Source of the DNA: Streptomyces sp. 846.5
GTDB lineage: Bacteria; Actinomycetota; Actinomycetes; Streptomycetales; Streptomycetaceae
Direction: 5' to 3'
Length of the DNA: 64,000 bases
Assembly (NCBI RefSeq): GCF_004365705.1
Contig: NZ_SOBN01000001.1
Location: 2,900,001 to 2,964,000, forward strand
Each line of letters starts with the position of its first letter. Position 1 is the first letter of the stretch. Positions 33,951-43,123 of the stretch are shown piece after piece. Made by a program: the position numbers and the translations under genes. The notes beneath the pieces are model-generated. The model had not been told where the DNA came from. It searched no databases and worked only from the letters and a program-made list of their open reading frames with translations.

Positions 33951-36550
33951 GGGTGCGCGTCTCCGTCCGGAGCCGTCGCGTAGGGGGACGCGGATGCGGG
34001 TGAGGGGTCGGGGGCGGCGGGCGCCGCTGCGGGGGCGGGCAGGGAGAGGACCATGGTCAGGCCGCCGCCGGGGGTGTCCTCGGGGACGAGGGTGCCGCCC
34101 ATGGCCTCGGTGAGCCCGCGGGAGAGGGCGAGCCCGAGTCCGACGCCGCTGCCGTTGTCGGTGTCGCCCAGGCGCTGGAACGGCAGGAACACCCGCTCCC
34201 GGTCGTCCTCGGGCAGCCCGGGTCCGTGGTCGACGACCCGGAACTCGACCTGCCCGGCCAGCGCGCTCGCGGTGACCAGGACCGGGGCGTCGCCGCCGTG
34301 GCGCAGGGCGTTGGCGACCAGGTTGGCGACCACCCGCTCCAGCAGCGGGCCGTCGGCGAGCACGGCCGGGGCCTCCTCCAGGCCCTGCACCCTGAGATTG
34401 GGCGGTCTGCCGTCCGCCAGCGAGTCCACCGCGGCCGACAGCACGTCCTCCAGGGCGGTGGGCTGCAGGTCCATCGGCAGCACGCCGGCCTGGAGCCGGC
34501 TCATGTCCAGCAGGTTGTCGACCAGGCGGTTGAGCTTGCCCAGCGACTCCTCGGCGCTGGCCAGCAGCTCCTGCTGGTCCTCGGACGAGAACTGGACGTC
34601 CTGGCTGCGCAGCGAGCTGACCGAGGCCATCGCCACCGCCAGCGGGGTCCGCAGGTCGTGGCTGACCGCGGCCAGCAGCGCGGTGCGCATCCGGTCGGCG
34701 GCCTTGACCGGCTCGACCTCGGCGGCCACCTCCGCCAGCCGGGCCCGGTCCAGCGCCGCCGCGACATGCGCGGCGAACGCCGCCAGCACCCGGCGGTCGG
34801 CGGCCGGCAGCGGCCGTCCGCGCAGCACCAGTACCGCGTCGTCGCCGACCGGGACCTCCTCCACCGCCTCGCCCTGCCGGACGGGAGCCGACCCGGAGCC
34901 GCTTCCACCCCCGGAGTCGCCTTCGCTCCCGGGGGCGCCTTCGCTCTCGGTGTCGCGCAGTTCGACGGACGCCATGCCGAAGGTCTCCCGCAGCCGGTCC
35001 AGCAGCGCCTCCACCGCGCTCGCCCCGCCCAGCACGCTGCCCGCCAGCGCCGACAGCGTCTCCGCCTCGGCCGTGGCCCGCGCGGCCCGCCGCGCCAGCC
35101 GCGCGGCCCGGTCCACCACCACCGCCACCACGATCGCCACCACCGCGAAGACCACCAGCGCCAGCAGGTTGTTGGGATCGTTGATGGTGAACCGGTGGAT
35201 CGGCGGTATGAAGTAGTAGTTCAGCAGCAAGGACGCGATCAGCGACGCCACCAGCGCCGAGATCACCCCGCCCAGCAGCGACACCCCCACCACCGCGACC
35301 AGGAACACCAGGATGTCGCTGGTCAGATTGACCGTGCCCCTGGTCTGGCTGAGCAACGCGGTGAGCAGGAACGGGGTGACCAGCCCGGCCAGCGGCCCGG
35401 CGATCCGCCGCGACGGCGAGTGCAGCCGCCCCGGCACCGGCAGCCGCCGGCCGCGCCCGGACTGCTCATGGGTGACCATGTGGACGTCGATGTCGCCGGA
35501 CAGCGCGACCACCGTCTCCCCGATGCCGCGCCCGGTCAGCGAACGCATCAGGGCGCTGCGCCGGCTGGTCCCCAGCACCAGCTGGGTGGCGTTCTCGGCC
35601 CGGGCGAAGTCGATCAGCGCTCTCGGCACCGAGTCGCCCACCACCGAGTGGTAGCTCCCGCCCAGGCTCTCCGCCAGCCGCCGCTGCGCGGCCAGCGCCG
35701 CCGGGTTGGCGTCGGCCAGGCCGTCGCTGCGCGCCACGTGCACCGCGAGCAGGTCGCCGCCGGCCGCCCTCGCCGCGATCCGTGCCGCCCGGCGGATCAG
35801 GGTCTCCCCCTCCGGGCCGCCGGTCAGCGCCACCACCACCCGTTCCCGGGTCTCCCACACCGCCGCTATCCCGTGCTCGGCACGGTAGTTCTGCAGCCCC
35901 TCATCCACCCGTCCGGCCAGCCAGAACAGCGCCAGCTCGCGCAGCGCCGACAGATTGCCGACCCGGAAGTAGTGCGACAGCGCCGCGTCCACCTTCTCCG
36001 GGGCGTAGATGCTGCCGTGCGCCATCCTGCGCCGCAGCCCCTCCGGTGCCACGTCCACCAGCTCGATCTGGTCCGCCCGACGCACCACCTCGTCCGGCAC
36101 CGTCTCCCGCTGCGGCACCCCGGTGATCTTCTCGACCACGTCGTTCAGCGACTCCAGGTGCTGGACGTTCACCGTGGTCAGCACGTCGATCCCGGCGTCC
36201 AGCAGCTCCTGGATGTCCTGCCACCGCTTGGCGTGCCGGCCACCTGGCACATTGGTGTGCGGCAGCTCGTCCACCAGCGCCACCTCCGGGCGCCGCGCCA
36301 GCACCGCGTCCAGGTCCATCTCGGTGAACGACACGCCCCGGTACTCCCGCGTCAGCCGCGGCAGCACCTCGAGACCGGCCAGCTTCTCCTCGGTGCTGCG
36401 ACGGCCGTGGCACTCCACGAAGGCCACCACGACATCGGTGCCGCGCTCGACCCGGCGCCGCGCCTCGTCCAGCATCCGGTAGGTCTTACCGACACCGGGC
36501 GCGGCACCGAGGAAGACCTTCAGCCGACCCTTGCCGCCGTACCGTGCCAA
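33947..36550 (-). CDS. kdpD: Sensor histidine kinase KdpD
   Basis: The 867-residue protein starts with the KdpD sensor domain (KVFLGAAPGVGKTYRMLDEA), followed by a universal-stress-protein-like domain (ERVVVALTGGPEGETLIRRA). Four membrane segments lie at about 383-483, then a GAF-like region, HisKA with phospho-His in SHDLRTPLAVAMASV near 632, and an ATPase domain (DHGPGLPEDDRERVFLPF). KdpD senses K+ limitation and phosphorylates KdpE. TTG 36550 is chosen because GGGAAG lies 4 nt upstream and the family begins here. It is transcribed towards kdpE. The usual upstream kdpFABC genes are replaced by a divergent AttH-like gene. Confidence 0.92.
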   Translation of the reverse strand: MARYGGKGRLKVFLGAAPGVGKTYRMLDEARRRVERGTDVVVAFVECHGRRSTEEKLAGLEVLPRLTREYRGVSFTEMDLDAVLARRPEVALVDELPHTNVPGGRHAKRWQDIQELLDAGIDVLTTVNVQHLESLNDVVEKITGVPQRETVPDEVVRRADQIELVDVAPEGLRRRMAHGSIYAPEKVDAALSHYFRVGNLSALRELALFWLAGRVDEGLQNYRAEHGIAAVWETRERVVVALTGGPEGETLIRRAARIAARAAGGDLLAVHVARSDGLADANPAALAAQRRLAESLGGSYHSVVGDSVPRALIDFARAENATQLVLGTSRRSALMRSLTGRGIGETVVALSGDIDVHMVTHEQSGRGRRLPVPGRLHSPSRRIAGPLAGLVTPFLLTALLSQTRGTVNLTSDILVFLVAVVGVSLLGGVISALVASLIASLLLNYYFIPPIHRFTINDPNNLLALVVFAVVAIVVAVVVDRAARLARRAARATAEAETLSALAGSVLGGASAVEALLDRLRETFGMASVELRDTESEGAPGSEGDSGGGSGSGSAPVRQGEAVEEVPVGDDAVLVLRGRPLPAADRRVLAAFAAHVAAALDRARLAEVAAEVEPVKAADRMRTALLAAVSHDLRTPLAVAMASVSSLRSQDVQFSSEDQQELLASAEESLGKLNRLVDNLLDMSRLQAGVLPMDLQPTALEDVLSAAVDSLADGRPPNLRVQGLEEAPAVLADGPLLERVVANLVANALRHGGDAPVLVTASALAGQVEFRVVDHGPGLPEDDRERVFLPFQRLGDTDNGSGVGLGLALSRGLTEAMGGTLVPEDTPGGGLTMVLSLPAPAAAPAAPDPSPASASPYATAPDGDAHP

Positions 36551-36750
36551 CGGGCTTCCCTTTCCTGGCTTCCCCGAGCCGAGCCTTCACCGCGCAAACC
36601 GCGCCATCCGCATCCAACGTCAGGAAACAGCACGTCAGGTGGGCTGCCGCGAAGGTTGACGGTTCCCTTGCGCGGGTCCGCCGAACCTTGACGGATTCTT
36701 GACGCCGGGCCGCCCGGACGGCTGCAGGGGTATGGCCCGGACGGCCTCTT

Positions 36751-36765
36751 CTGACGTACCGTCAG
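36751..36765. promoter_or_regulatory. Palindrome before the AttH-like gene (candidate operator)
   Basis: CTGACGTACCGTCAG has perfect 6-bp arms around TAC, 26 bp before the ATG at 36792. The size and position suit a TetR-type operator. Three TTGACG hexamers at about 36656-36700 nearby may include a -35 box. Confidence 0.5.
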
Positions 36766-36791
36766 CTAACGCTGCCCCGGGGAGGCCCGTC

Positions 36792-38093
36792 ATGTCCCAG
36801 CACGCGAACGCCGACCGTCCGGTACCCCTCGACGAGTACCCGGTGCACCAGGTGCCGCTCTCGATGCGCCATGTCGCGACCGGGGACCGCAACGCCTACG
36901 ACCGCTGCATCTTCCATGTGTTCGACCACGACGGCGGCGCGCTGCTGATCACCGGCCTGGGGGTCTACCCGAACACCGGGGTGATCGACGCCTACGCCAC
37001 CCTGCGCACCGGCGACCGGCTGCACGCCGTCCGGGCGTCCGACGCGCTGGGCGAGGACCGGATGCAGCTGTCCGTCGGCCCGCTGCGGATCGAGGTGCGC
37101 AAGCCGCTGCGGACGCTGCGGCTGATCTGCGAGCCGGACCCCGGTGACCAGGACGCCGCAGCCCAGGGCGCCGGCGCTGAGGAGGGGCTCAGCTTCGACC
37201 TGACCTGGGAGGCGGAGTTCCCGGCCCTGTGGGAACCGCACCATGTGGCCCGCACCGGCGACCGGCTCACCCTGGAGGGGCGGCGCTTCGTCCAGGCGGG
37301 CGCCCCCTCCGGCACCATCCGCGCCGCCGGCGTCGAGTACACCGTCACCCCGGACGGCTGGACCGGCACCCGGGACCGCAGCTGGGGCGTCCGCCCGATC
37401 CCCGGCGAGCAGCCGGGCCGCGCCGCCGAGGAGCAGCGCACCGAGGGCTTCCACTGGGTCTGGTGCCCGATCAGGTTCCGGGACCGAATGGTGATGGTGG
37501 TGCTCCAGGAGGACCCGGACGGCTACCGCACCCTCACCGACGCGGTGGCGGTCCACCGGGACGGCAGCGGGCGCAGGGACGAGCAGTTGGGCTGGCCGTA
37601 CGTCGACATCACCTACGCGCCGGGGAGCCGGGAGCCGCGCTCGGCGGTGATCCATCTCACCGACGCCGCCCGCAAGCCGCTGGAGATCCGGGCCGAGGTG
37701 CTGCTCGGCAGCCCACTGGCGGTCGGCGCCGGCTACCCGCCCGCGCAGGACTGGCAGCACGGGACCTGGCAGGGCCGGGGCTGGAGCGAACGCACGGTGT
37801 ACCAGCTCGGCGAGGGGAAGGGGCTGGGCCTGGCCGCCTACGGGGTCACCGACCACGCGGCGCGGTTCACCCTGGACGGCGAGGTCGGCCACGGGATCTT
37901 CGAGCACGGCAGCTTCGGCCGGCACGACCCCAGCGGTTTCACCGGCTTCGACAGCGTTGCACAAGACGCCGTTGCACAAGACGCCGTTGCACAAGACGCC
38001 GTTGCACAAGACGCCGTTGCTCAAGACGCCGTTGCTCAAGACGCCGTTGCTCAAGACGCCGTTGCGGCCGAATCGGACGGGGGTCCGCGCTGA
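36792..38093 (+). CDS. AttH/lipocalin-like protein with C-terminal pentapeptide repeat tail
   Basis: The 433-residue protein resembles actinobacterial AttH-like (hydroxyneurosporene-synthase/lipocalin-type) proteins of unknown function. A beta-rich core has GALLITGLGVYPNTGVIDAY, then GTRDRSWGVRPI and FHWVWCPIRFRDRMVMVVLQ. There is no signal peptide. The C-terminus is seven tandem VAQDA units and AESDGGPR, unlike the folded part, so it is probably disordered. GGAGG lies just upstream of ATG 36792. Its stop overlaps the start of a phosphotransferase gene (TGATG), so the two are translationally coupled and probably act in one pathway. Such pairs are often seen near lipid or steroid catabolism genes, but none is seen here. 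Confidence 0.75.
   Translation: MSQHANADRPVPLDEYPVHQVPLSMRHVATGDRNAYDRCIFHVFDHDGGALLITGLGVYPNTGVIDAYATLRTGDRLHAVRASDALGEDRMQLSVGPLRIEVRKPLRTLRLICEPDPGDQDAAAQGAGAEEGLSFDLTWEAEFPALWEPHHVARTGDRLTLEGRRFVQAGAPSGTIRAAGVEYTVTPDGWTGTRDRSWGVRPIPGEQPGRAAEEQRTEGFHWVWCPIRFRDRMVMVVLQEDPDGYRTLTDAVAVHRDGSGRRDEQLGWPYVDITYAPGSREPRSAVIHLTDAARKPLEIRAEVLLGSPLAVGAGYPPAQDWQHGTWQGRGWSERTVYQLGEGKGLGLAAYGVTDHAARFTLDGEVGHGIFEHGSFGRHDPSGFTGFDSVAQDAVAQDAVAQDAVAQDAVAQDAVAQDAVAQDAVAAESDGGPR
37956..38060 (+). repeat. 15-bp minisatellite, seven perfect-length units
   Basis: Four copies of GTTGCACAAGACGCC are followed by three of GTTGCTCAAGACGCC. The A/T change is a synonymous codon change (GCA to GCT), so all units encode VAQDA. 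Unit length is a multiple of three. The block split of 4 plus 3 suggests expansion by slippage or unequal exchange within two subtypes. Confidence 0.95.
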
Positions 38094-39196
38094 TGCCGGA
38101 CGCACCGCAGGCCCCGCGTCCCCGTACCACCACCCGCGACCCCGCCGAGCTGCAACGCCGCCTCGCGGCCTGGGTGGCCGACTGGCTGCCGGGGGCGACG
38201 GTGGGCGGGCTGACCGTGCCGCCGACGAACGGGATGTCCAGCGAGACGGTGCTGTTCGACCTGCGGCGGCCGGACGGGACCTCCCAGCCCTGCGTGCTGC
38301 GGCTGGCCGCCGACACCAATGCCTACGCGGTGTTCCCGCACTACGACATGGAGCGCCAGTACCGGGCGATCCAGCTGGTCGCCGAGCGGACCAAGGTGCC
38401 GGTGCCCCGGCTGCTGCGGCTGGAGACCGACCCGAAGCCGCTGGGTGCGACCGGATTCGTCATGGAACGGCTGGAGGGCCGGGTGCCTCCGGACGTCATG
38501 CCCTACACCTACGGCGGGAACTGGCTGTTCGACGCCTCCCGCGCCGAACGCTCGCATCTGGAGCAGGCCACCGTGGAGGTCCTGGCCGGGCTGCACACCA
38601 TCTCGGCCGACGAGGCCAGGTTCCTCGCGCCCACCGGTCCGCACGGCTCGTTCCGCAGCCCGCTACGCCGGCATGTGGACGCACAGCGCGACTACTACGC
38701 CTGGGTGGTGGAGGGGCGGCCGCGCTCCCCGCTGATCGAGCGGGCCTTCGCCCGGCTGGAGCAGATCTGGCCCCAGGACGAAGGCCCGACCGTGCTGAGC
38801 TGGGGCGACGCCAGAGTCGGGAACATCGTCTACCAGGGCTTCGACCCGGTCGGGGTGCTCGACTGGGAGATGGCCTCGCTCGGCCCGCGCGAGCTCGACC
38901 TGGCCTGGCTGATCTTCCTGCACCGCTTCTTCCAGGACCTGACCGAGAGTTCGGGCCTCCCCGGGATGCCGGACTTCATGGAACCCGGCCGCATCTGCGG
39001 CCGCTACACCGAACTCACCGGGCACACCCCTCGGGACATGGAGTTCCATCTGCTGTACGCGGCGCTGCGGCACGCCGTGGTGATGCTGCGGATCGGCTAC
39101 CGGCAGCTGCACTTCGGCGAGGCCGAGGCGCCGGCCGACCCGGACCGGCTGATCATGCACCGGGCCCGGCTGGAGCAGATGGTGGAAGGCTCGTAG
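38093..39196 (+). CDS. APH-family phosphotransferase (ACAD10-like kinase fold)
   Basis: The 367-residue protein has the kinase-like fold of the aminoglycoside phosphotransferase superfamily: an ATP-site Lys/Arg strand (PCVLRLAADTNAYAVFPHYD), LGATGFVMERLEGRVPPDVM, the catalytic loop VLSWGDARVGNIVYQGFDPV (Brenner-like, with Asp and Asn) and the metal-binding VLDWEMASLGPRELDLAWL. The catalytic loop has WGD in place of the usual HGD. It belongs to the group next to acyl-CoA dehydrogenases rather than antibiotic kinases; the substrate is unknown. It overlaps the upstream AttH-like gene by one base. Confidence 0.85.
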   Translation: MPDAPQAPRPRTTTRDPAELQRRLAAWVADWLPGATVGGLTVPPTNGMSSETVLFDLRRPDGTSQPCVLRLAADTNAYAVFPHYDMERQYRAIQLVAERTKVPVPRLLRLETDPKPLGATGFVMERLEGRVPPDVMPYTYGGNWLFDASRAERSHLEQATVEVLAGLHTISADEARFLAPTGPHGSFRSPLRRHVDAQRDYYAWVVEGRPRSPLIERAFARLEQIWPQDEGPTVLSWGDARVGNIVYQGFDPVGVLDWEMASLGPRELDLAWLIFLHRFFQDLTESSGLPGMPDFMEPGRICGRYTELTGHTPRDMEFHLLYAALRHAVVMLRIGYRQLHFGEAEAPADPDRLIMHRARLEQMVEGS

Positions 39197-39208
39197 CAGC
39201 GCACCCGC

Positions 39209-40909
39209 TCAGACGGCCACCGCCCGTGACGCCGTGATCTCGTAGCCCAGGGTCAGGGTGCGGCGGTCGTCGGCGGCCAGGATGAGGTCGTAGCGGACGA
39301 TGCCGTCGGCGTCCGCTCCGTCCGGCTGCGGCGAGCTGCGCTCCTTGTCGAGGCGGACCTCGACCGCGGTGATCTCGGAGACCGGGATGCGCTCGCGCAC
39401 CACCACCGCCAGCGGCGGGGCGTCGGCGGGCGCGAAGCGGGAGAGCGCGAGCCGGACGGTACGGGTGATGACGGTGCGTCCGGTGACGGCCGTGGTGTCG
39501 CGGGACTCCTCGACCGAGCGGGTCACCCGGAAGGTGTCCTCGCTGCCGAAGGACAGCTCGGCGGGGGCTCCCTCGGCGGTGAACCGCAGCTCGCCGCGGC
39601 CGACGAAGCCGCTGCCCCGGATCAGGTCGACGGGGCCGGAGAGCAGCACCTGGCCGGTGCTGTTGCGGAACCGGGCGACCTGGGTGACCAGCGAGGACAG
39701 TTCCGGGGCGCAGCTGTACTCGGCCGTGGCCGGCAGCGTCGCCGAGGCCAGCCCGATCCGGTGCGCCCGCCCGTCCGAGGGCAGGTCCACCGGTGCCGGC
39801 GCGACCAGCAGGCGTGCCTCGCCGCCGTCGTCCACCCCCGGGAGGGCGAGCGCGTCGGCCGAGGAGGCGGCTGCGGCCGACCCGGCGGACGACTCGGCCG
39901 AGCCGTCCTCCGCGGGGCCCACGGTCTGGATGTCGACCTCCCGCAGGTCCACCTCGATCGTCTTTCGCTCCTCCGGCGTGCGGTCCACCAGCAGCAGGAC
40001 GTCCTCGCCCAGCTGCGGTGGTTCGGCGGCAAGGGTGGTCCGGGCGGTGGAGAAGGACAGGGCCGCGCCGGTCCAGTCCTCGCCGGTGCGCTGCCAGGCG
40101 ACCGCGTCGCACTGGAGCGCGAGCGACGTCCCGTCGGGCGACAGTTCGGCGACGTAGGCGGGCCGCCAGAGCGCACAGGGGGTGAGGTGCACCAGCTGCA
40201 GCCTGGCTCCCTCCGGCAGCGGTTCGCCGGCCTCGATCACCACGTCGACGAACGCGGACAGCACCAGCGGCTGCTCCTCGGCCGCGTCCAACGCCTCCCG
40301 GGCGCTGCCGAGTTCGGTACGGGTCCGGTCGATGCGGCGCAGCAGCAGCCGTTGCGCGTCGGTGTGCCGGGTGTGCTCGTCGTAGGCCCGGTCCAGCTCC
40401 GTCGTCCAGCGCTCGGGGTCGGCCTCGCCGGCGCCGGCGCCCTCGGCGATGTCCCGGCGCAGTTCCCCCAGGAGTTGTTCCAGGACCGCGACCCGAGCCC
40501 CGGTGCGCTCCCGGTCGGCCTCCAACCGGCGCAGCTGCTCGCCGAGTTCGTGCACCCGGTGGCGCAGCGCCGAGGCGTCCGGGCCCGGGGCCCCCTCGGG
40601 CGGCGGGGTGTAGAGCCGGACCAGACGCACATCGCGGATCTCGGCCACCGGCCCGGCCGTTCCCGACGCCGCCGGTCCCGTCGCTACTTCCGAAACCGCC
40701 AACTCGGCACGCAGGGAGCGGTCCACCGCCAGCGGGCCGACCGGGCCGAGACGCAACCGGTGGGTGCCGGCCGGCAGTCCGGCGTCGAGCACGGCGGTGC
40801 GCGAGAGCTCGGCCCGGTCCTCCAGCAGGGTCACCGCGGTGACCGGGCAGGGGATCGCGCCGTCCTTGGTCGTCTCGCCCATGCTCCTCAGCTCCTCCTG
40901 TTCGGCCAT
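39209..40909 (-). CDS. DUF4139 (MuiA-like) protein, second of a tandem pair
   Basis: The 566-residue protein has an N-terminal DUF4140-like part (PVTAVTLLEDRAELSRTAVL), a coiled-coil middle (LRHRVHELGEQLRRLEADRE) and the DUF4139 core (LTPCALWRPAYVAELSPDGT, WQRTGEDWTGAALSFSTART), ending with a beta-rich region (YDLILAADDRRTLTLGYEIT). It lacks a signal peptide, so it appears cytosolic. Family function is unknown (mucoidy inhibitor A-like in name). Its ATG overlaps the stop of the longer paralogue by one base. It ends 12 bp from the convergent phosphotransferase gene. Confidence 0.85.
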   Translation of the reverse strand: MAEQEELRSMGETTKDGAIPCPVTAVTLLEDRAELSRTAVLDAGLPAGTHRLRLGPVGPLAVDRSLRAELAVSEVATGPAASGTAGPVAEIRDVRLVRLYTPPPEGAPGPDASALRHRVHELGEQLRRLEADRERTGARVAVLEQLLGELRRDIAEGAGAGEADPERWTTELDRAYDEHTRHTDAQRLLLRRIDRTRTELGSAREALDAAEEQPLVLSAFVDVVIEAGEPLPEGARLQLVHLTPCALWRPAYVAELSPDGTSLALQCDAVAWQRTGEDWTGAALSFSTARTTLAAEPPQLGEDVLLLVDRTPEERKTIEVDLREVDIQTVGPAEDGSAESSAGSAAAASSADALALPGVDDGGEARLLVAPAPVDLPSDGRAHRIGLASATLPATAEYSCAPELSSLVTQVARFRNSTGQVLLSGPVDLIRGSGFVGRGELRFTAEGAPAELSFGSEDTFRVTRSVEESRDTTAVTGRTVITRTVRLALSRFAPADAPPLAVVVRERIPVSEITAVEVRLDKERSSPQPDGADADGIVRYDLILAADDRRTLTLGYEITASRAVAV

Positions 40910-43032
40910 CAGAGCCTTCGGTTGCCGTCGACGACGGCCTTCGCCGCCGGGATCCTGACCGCGTAGCCACCATTCAACTGCCGCTTGGCGTGCGGCTCCA
41001 GGGTGACCCGCCAGACCCGCATCCCGCGCTGGTGCCGCTCGTCCTGCTCGGGCGGCACCACCGTCCAGGGCGGCACTGCCTGCTGCTCCTCGACCTTGAC
41101 GTCCTTGTCACCGCCGACCGGGACCCGCTCCCGGACCTCCACGGTGACCGGGCGTCCGAGCCGGTTGGCGAGTTCGATCTCGACCGAGTGCTCCAGCACG
41201 ATCGTGCCGCCGCGCAGGCCCGCCGTCGACTCCCGCATCCGGGTGTGCCGGGCCACCTGCACGCTCTCGACCACCCCGATACCGACCCTGCGGTGCTGCC
41301 CGGGGGCGAGGGTCGGCAGCTGAACCGTCATCAGATAGGCGCCGTCCACGGTGACCTCGGCCGCCCCGGCCAGCAGGGCGTGCGGGCTGGTGTTGCCCAG
41401 CCGGACGGCCGCGTAGACCCGGGGGTCGACGGCCGGGACGCAGATGTGCTCGGCGGACAGCTCGACCGGGAACTCCAGCACCGGCACCGTGTGCCAGGCG
41501 CCGTCGGCGGGGACGTCCACGGGGGCCGCGGTGTCGTAGCGGTGGTCGAAGGATCCGGCGGAGCTGCGGACCGGAACGGAGCGCGGCGGCAGCGCCAGCC
41601 GCGCGACGGACTCCGCCCGCCGCCGGTGCTCGGTCACCGACGCGCCAGGGGCCGCCGTCTCGGAGCGCAGCAGTCCGCGCTGGGCCGCCGGCTCCTCCGG
41701 GCCGGCCAGGGCGAGCCGGGCGAGGTCGCGCAGGGCCTGGTCGGGGGCGGGCTGCTGAACGTCCGCCGCGAACTCCTTCTTGGCCTGGGGCGCCGCACCG
41801 CCCGCACCGCCGTAGCCGCCGGACGGACCTGCGGGCGCGCGCATGCTGCGCATCGGCTCCGCGTACACCGCCGCTCCGGGCGGCGGCGGACCTGCGGGCA
41901 TCGGAGCCGCTTGCGGAGCTATGGCCTGAGGGAAGGGCACCGCCCCGCCCAAGGTGTCGGCCGATCGCGCCCGCACCGACCTCACGCTGCTCACGTCCAG
42001 GGCCGGTTCCGAGTCCGCCTCCAGCCAGGCGACGGCCGATCCCCCCGCCACCGCCGCAGGGACATCGGCGGCGGCCGGCTTCGGAGCCGCGTCGTACCCG
42101 GTGAACAGCTCGGCCAGGCCGGACGGGGGCTCCCGCCAGAGCACCGGGACCACCTCGTTCTGCCTGCGGCCCAGCCGCAGCGAGCGGAGCTCGGGCAGTT
42201 CGGTCCGGCGGCGCAGGTCGGCGGTGGACAGGCCGAGCCGGACCCCGGTCCAGTCCTCGCCGGTGCGCTGGGCGACGACGGCGCGCATGGCCAGACTGCC
42301 GTCCGGGGTGTCGCTGTGGACGCCCTCCAGCCGCAGATGGTAGGTCGGCGTCCAGGTCGCGCCCGGGACGCCGTACTCCAGCTCCAGCTCGATCTCTGAT
42401 CCCTCTTCAGCTTCCACGGCTTCGGCCTGATCGAGGGTCAGCACCACGGTCGTACTGGGCCTGACCTGCTCGGTCGGCAGCGCGCCCGACGCGGCGCGCA
42501 GCCGGCGCCGGGCGATCTCCGCCTCGCGCCGGGCCTCCCGTTCGGCGTCCTCGGCCGCGAGCAGCCGCTGCTGCAGCTCCCCCAGCCGGGTGTCGACGAA
42601 GTCGGCCAGCGCCAGCAGCGCGTCCGCAGGCGCGCGCCGCGGCGGGTCGCCCCGGCGCGCGGACGGCGGGACGGCGCGCAGCGCGGCGATGTGCTCCACC
42701 TGCGCGGCCAGCGCCGCCCGGGCCGCCCCGGCCGCGTCCGCCGCCTCCTCCGCCTCGTCGCAGGCGCGCCGCAGCGGCGACAGGTCCTCGACCGAGGGCA
42801 GCGCCGCCTCGACCTCCCGCCGCACATCGAGCACCCGCAGCCGCTCCGGCCCGGAGACGACACCGGCCCGCAGGCTGTACGGGTCCAGCGCCAGCGGCAG
42901 CCCGCCGAGCGCGATCCGGAACGGACCCGGGCCGCTCCGGGCCCGGATCAGCGCACGGCGGCGGCAGACTGCACCCGAGGCGTACACCACCACGGAGACG
43001 AGTCGACTGTCCTCGGAAGAGATGTCGGACAT
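40909..43032 (-). CDS. DUF4139 (MuiA-like) protein with Gly/Ala/Pro-rich insert, first of a tandem pair
   Basis: The 707-residue paralogue of the downstream gene has an N-terminal domain (SVVVYASGAVCRRRALIRAR), a helical Ala/Glu/Arg-rich coiled coil at about 60-180, and the DUF4139 hallmark PGATWTPTYHLRLEGV with RTGEDWTGVRLGLSTADLRR. A low-complexity insert follows (APMPAGPPPPGAAVYAEPMR), then a second beta-rich half (VVPPEQDERHQRGMRVWRVT). GAGGAGG lies 9 nt before ATG 43032. It has no signal peptide. The two genes are translationally coupled, suggesting a hetero-complex. Function is unknown. Confidence 0.85.
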   Translation of the reverse strand: MSDISSEDSRLVSVVVYASGAVCRRRALIRARSGPGPFRIALGGLPLALDPYSLRAGVVSGPERLRVLDVRREVEAALPSVEDLSPLRRACDEAEEAADAAGAARAALAAQVEHIAALRAVPPSARRGDPPRRAPADALLALADFVDTRLGELQQRLLAAEDAEREARREAEIARRRLRAASGALPTEQVRPSTTVVLTLDQAEAVEAEEGSEIELELEYGVPGATWTPTYHLRLEGVHSDTPDGSLAMRAVVAQRTGEDWTGVRLGLSTADLRRRTELPELRSLRLGRRQNEVVPVLWREPPSGLAELFTGYDAAPKPAAADVPAAVAGGSAVAWLEADSEPALDVSSVRSVRARSADTLGGAVPFPQAIAPQAAPMPAGPPPPGAAVYAEPMRSMRAPAGPSGGYGGAGGAAPQAKKEFAADVQQPAPDQALRDLARLALAGPEEPAAQRGLLRSETAAPGASVTEHRRRAESVARLALPPRSVPVRSSAGSFDHRYDTAAPVDVPADGAWHTVPVLEFPVELSAEHICVPAVDPRVYAAVRLGNTSPHALLAGAAEVTVDGAYLMTVQLPTLAPGQHRRVGIGVVESVQVARHTRMRESTAGLRGGTIVLEHSVEIELANRLGRPVTVEVRERVPVGGDKDVKVEEQQAVPPWTVVPPEQDERHQRGMRVWRVTLEPHAKRQLNGGYAVRIPAAKAVVDGNRRL

Positions 43033-43123
43033 CGTGCATGACCTCCTCGCCGGAACCTGCGTGCGAGCCACGTTAGAGGCTGCCACCGACAATGTCCGTG
43101 CTGTCCCCGAATTGCCGGGCGGA

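Noticed and set aside
37956-38060. Direct repeats as a possible CRISPR array
   Set aside because: The 15-bp units are contiguous without spacers and in frame within a gene; no cas genes are present.
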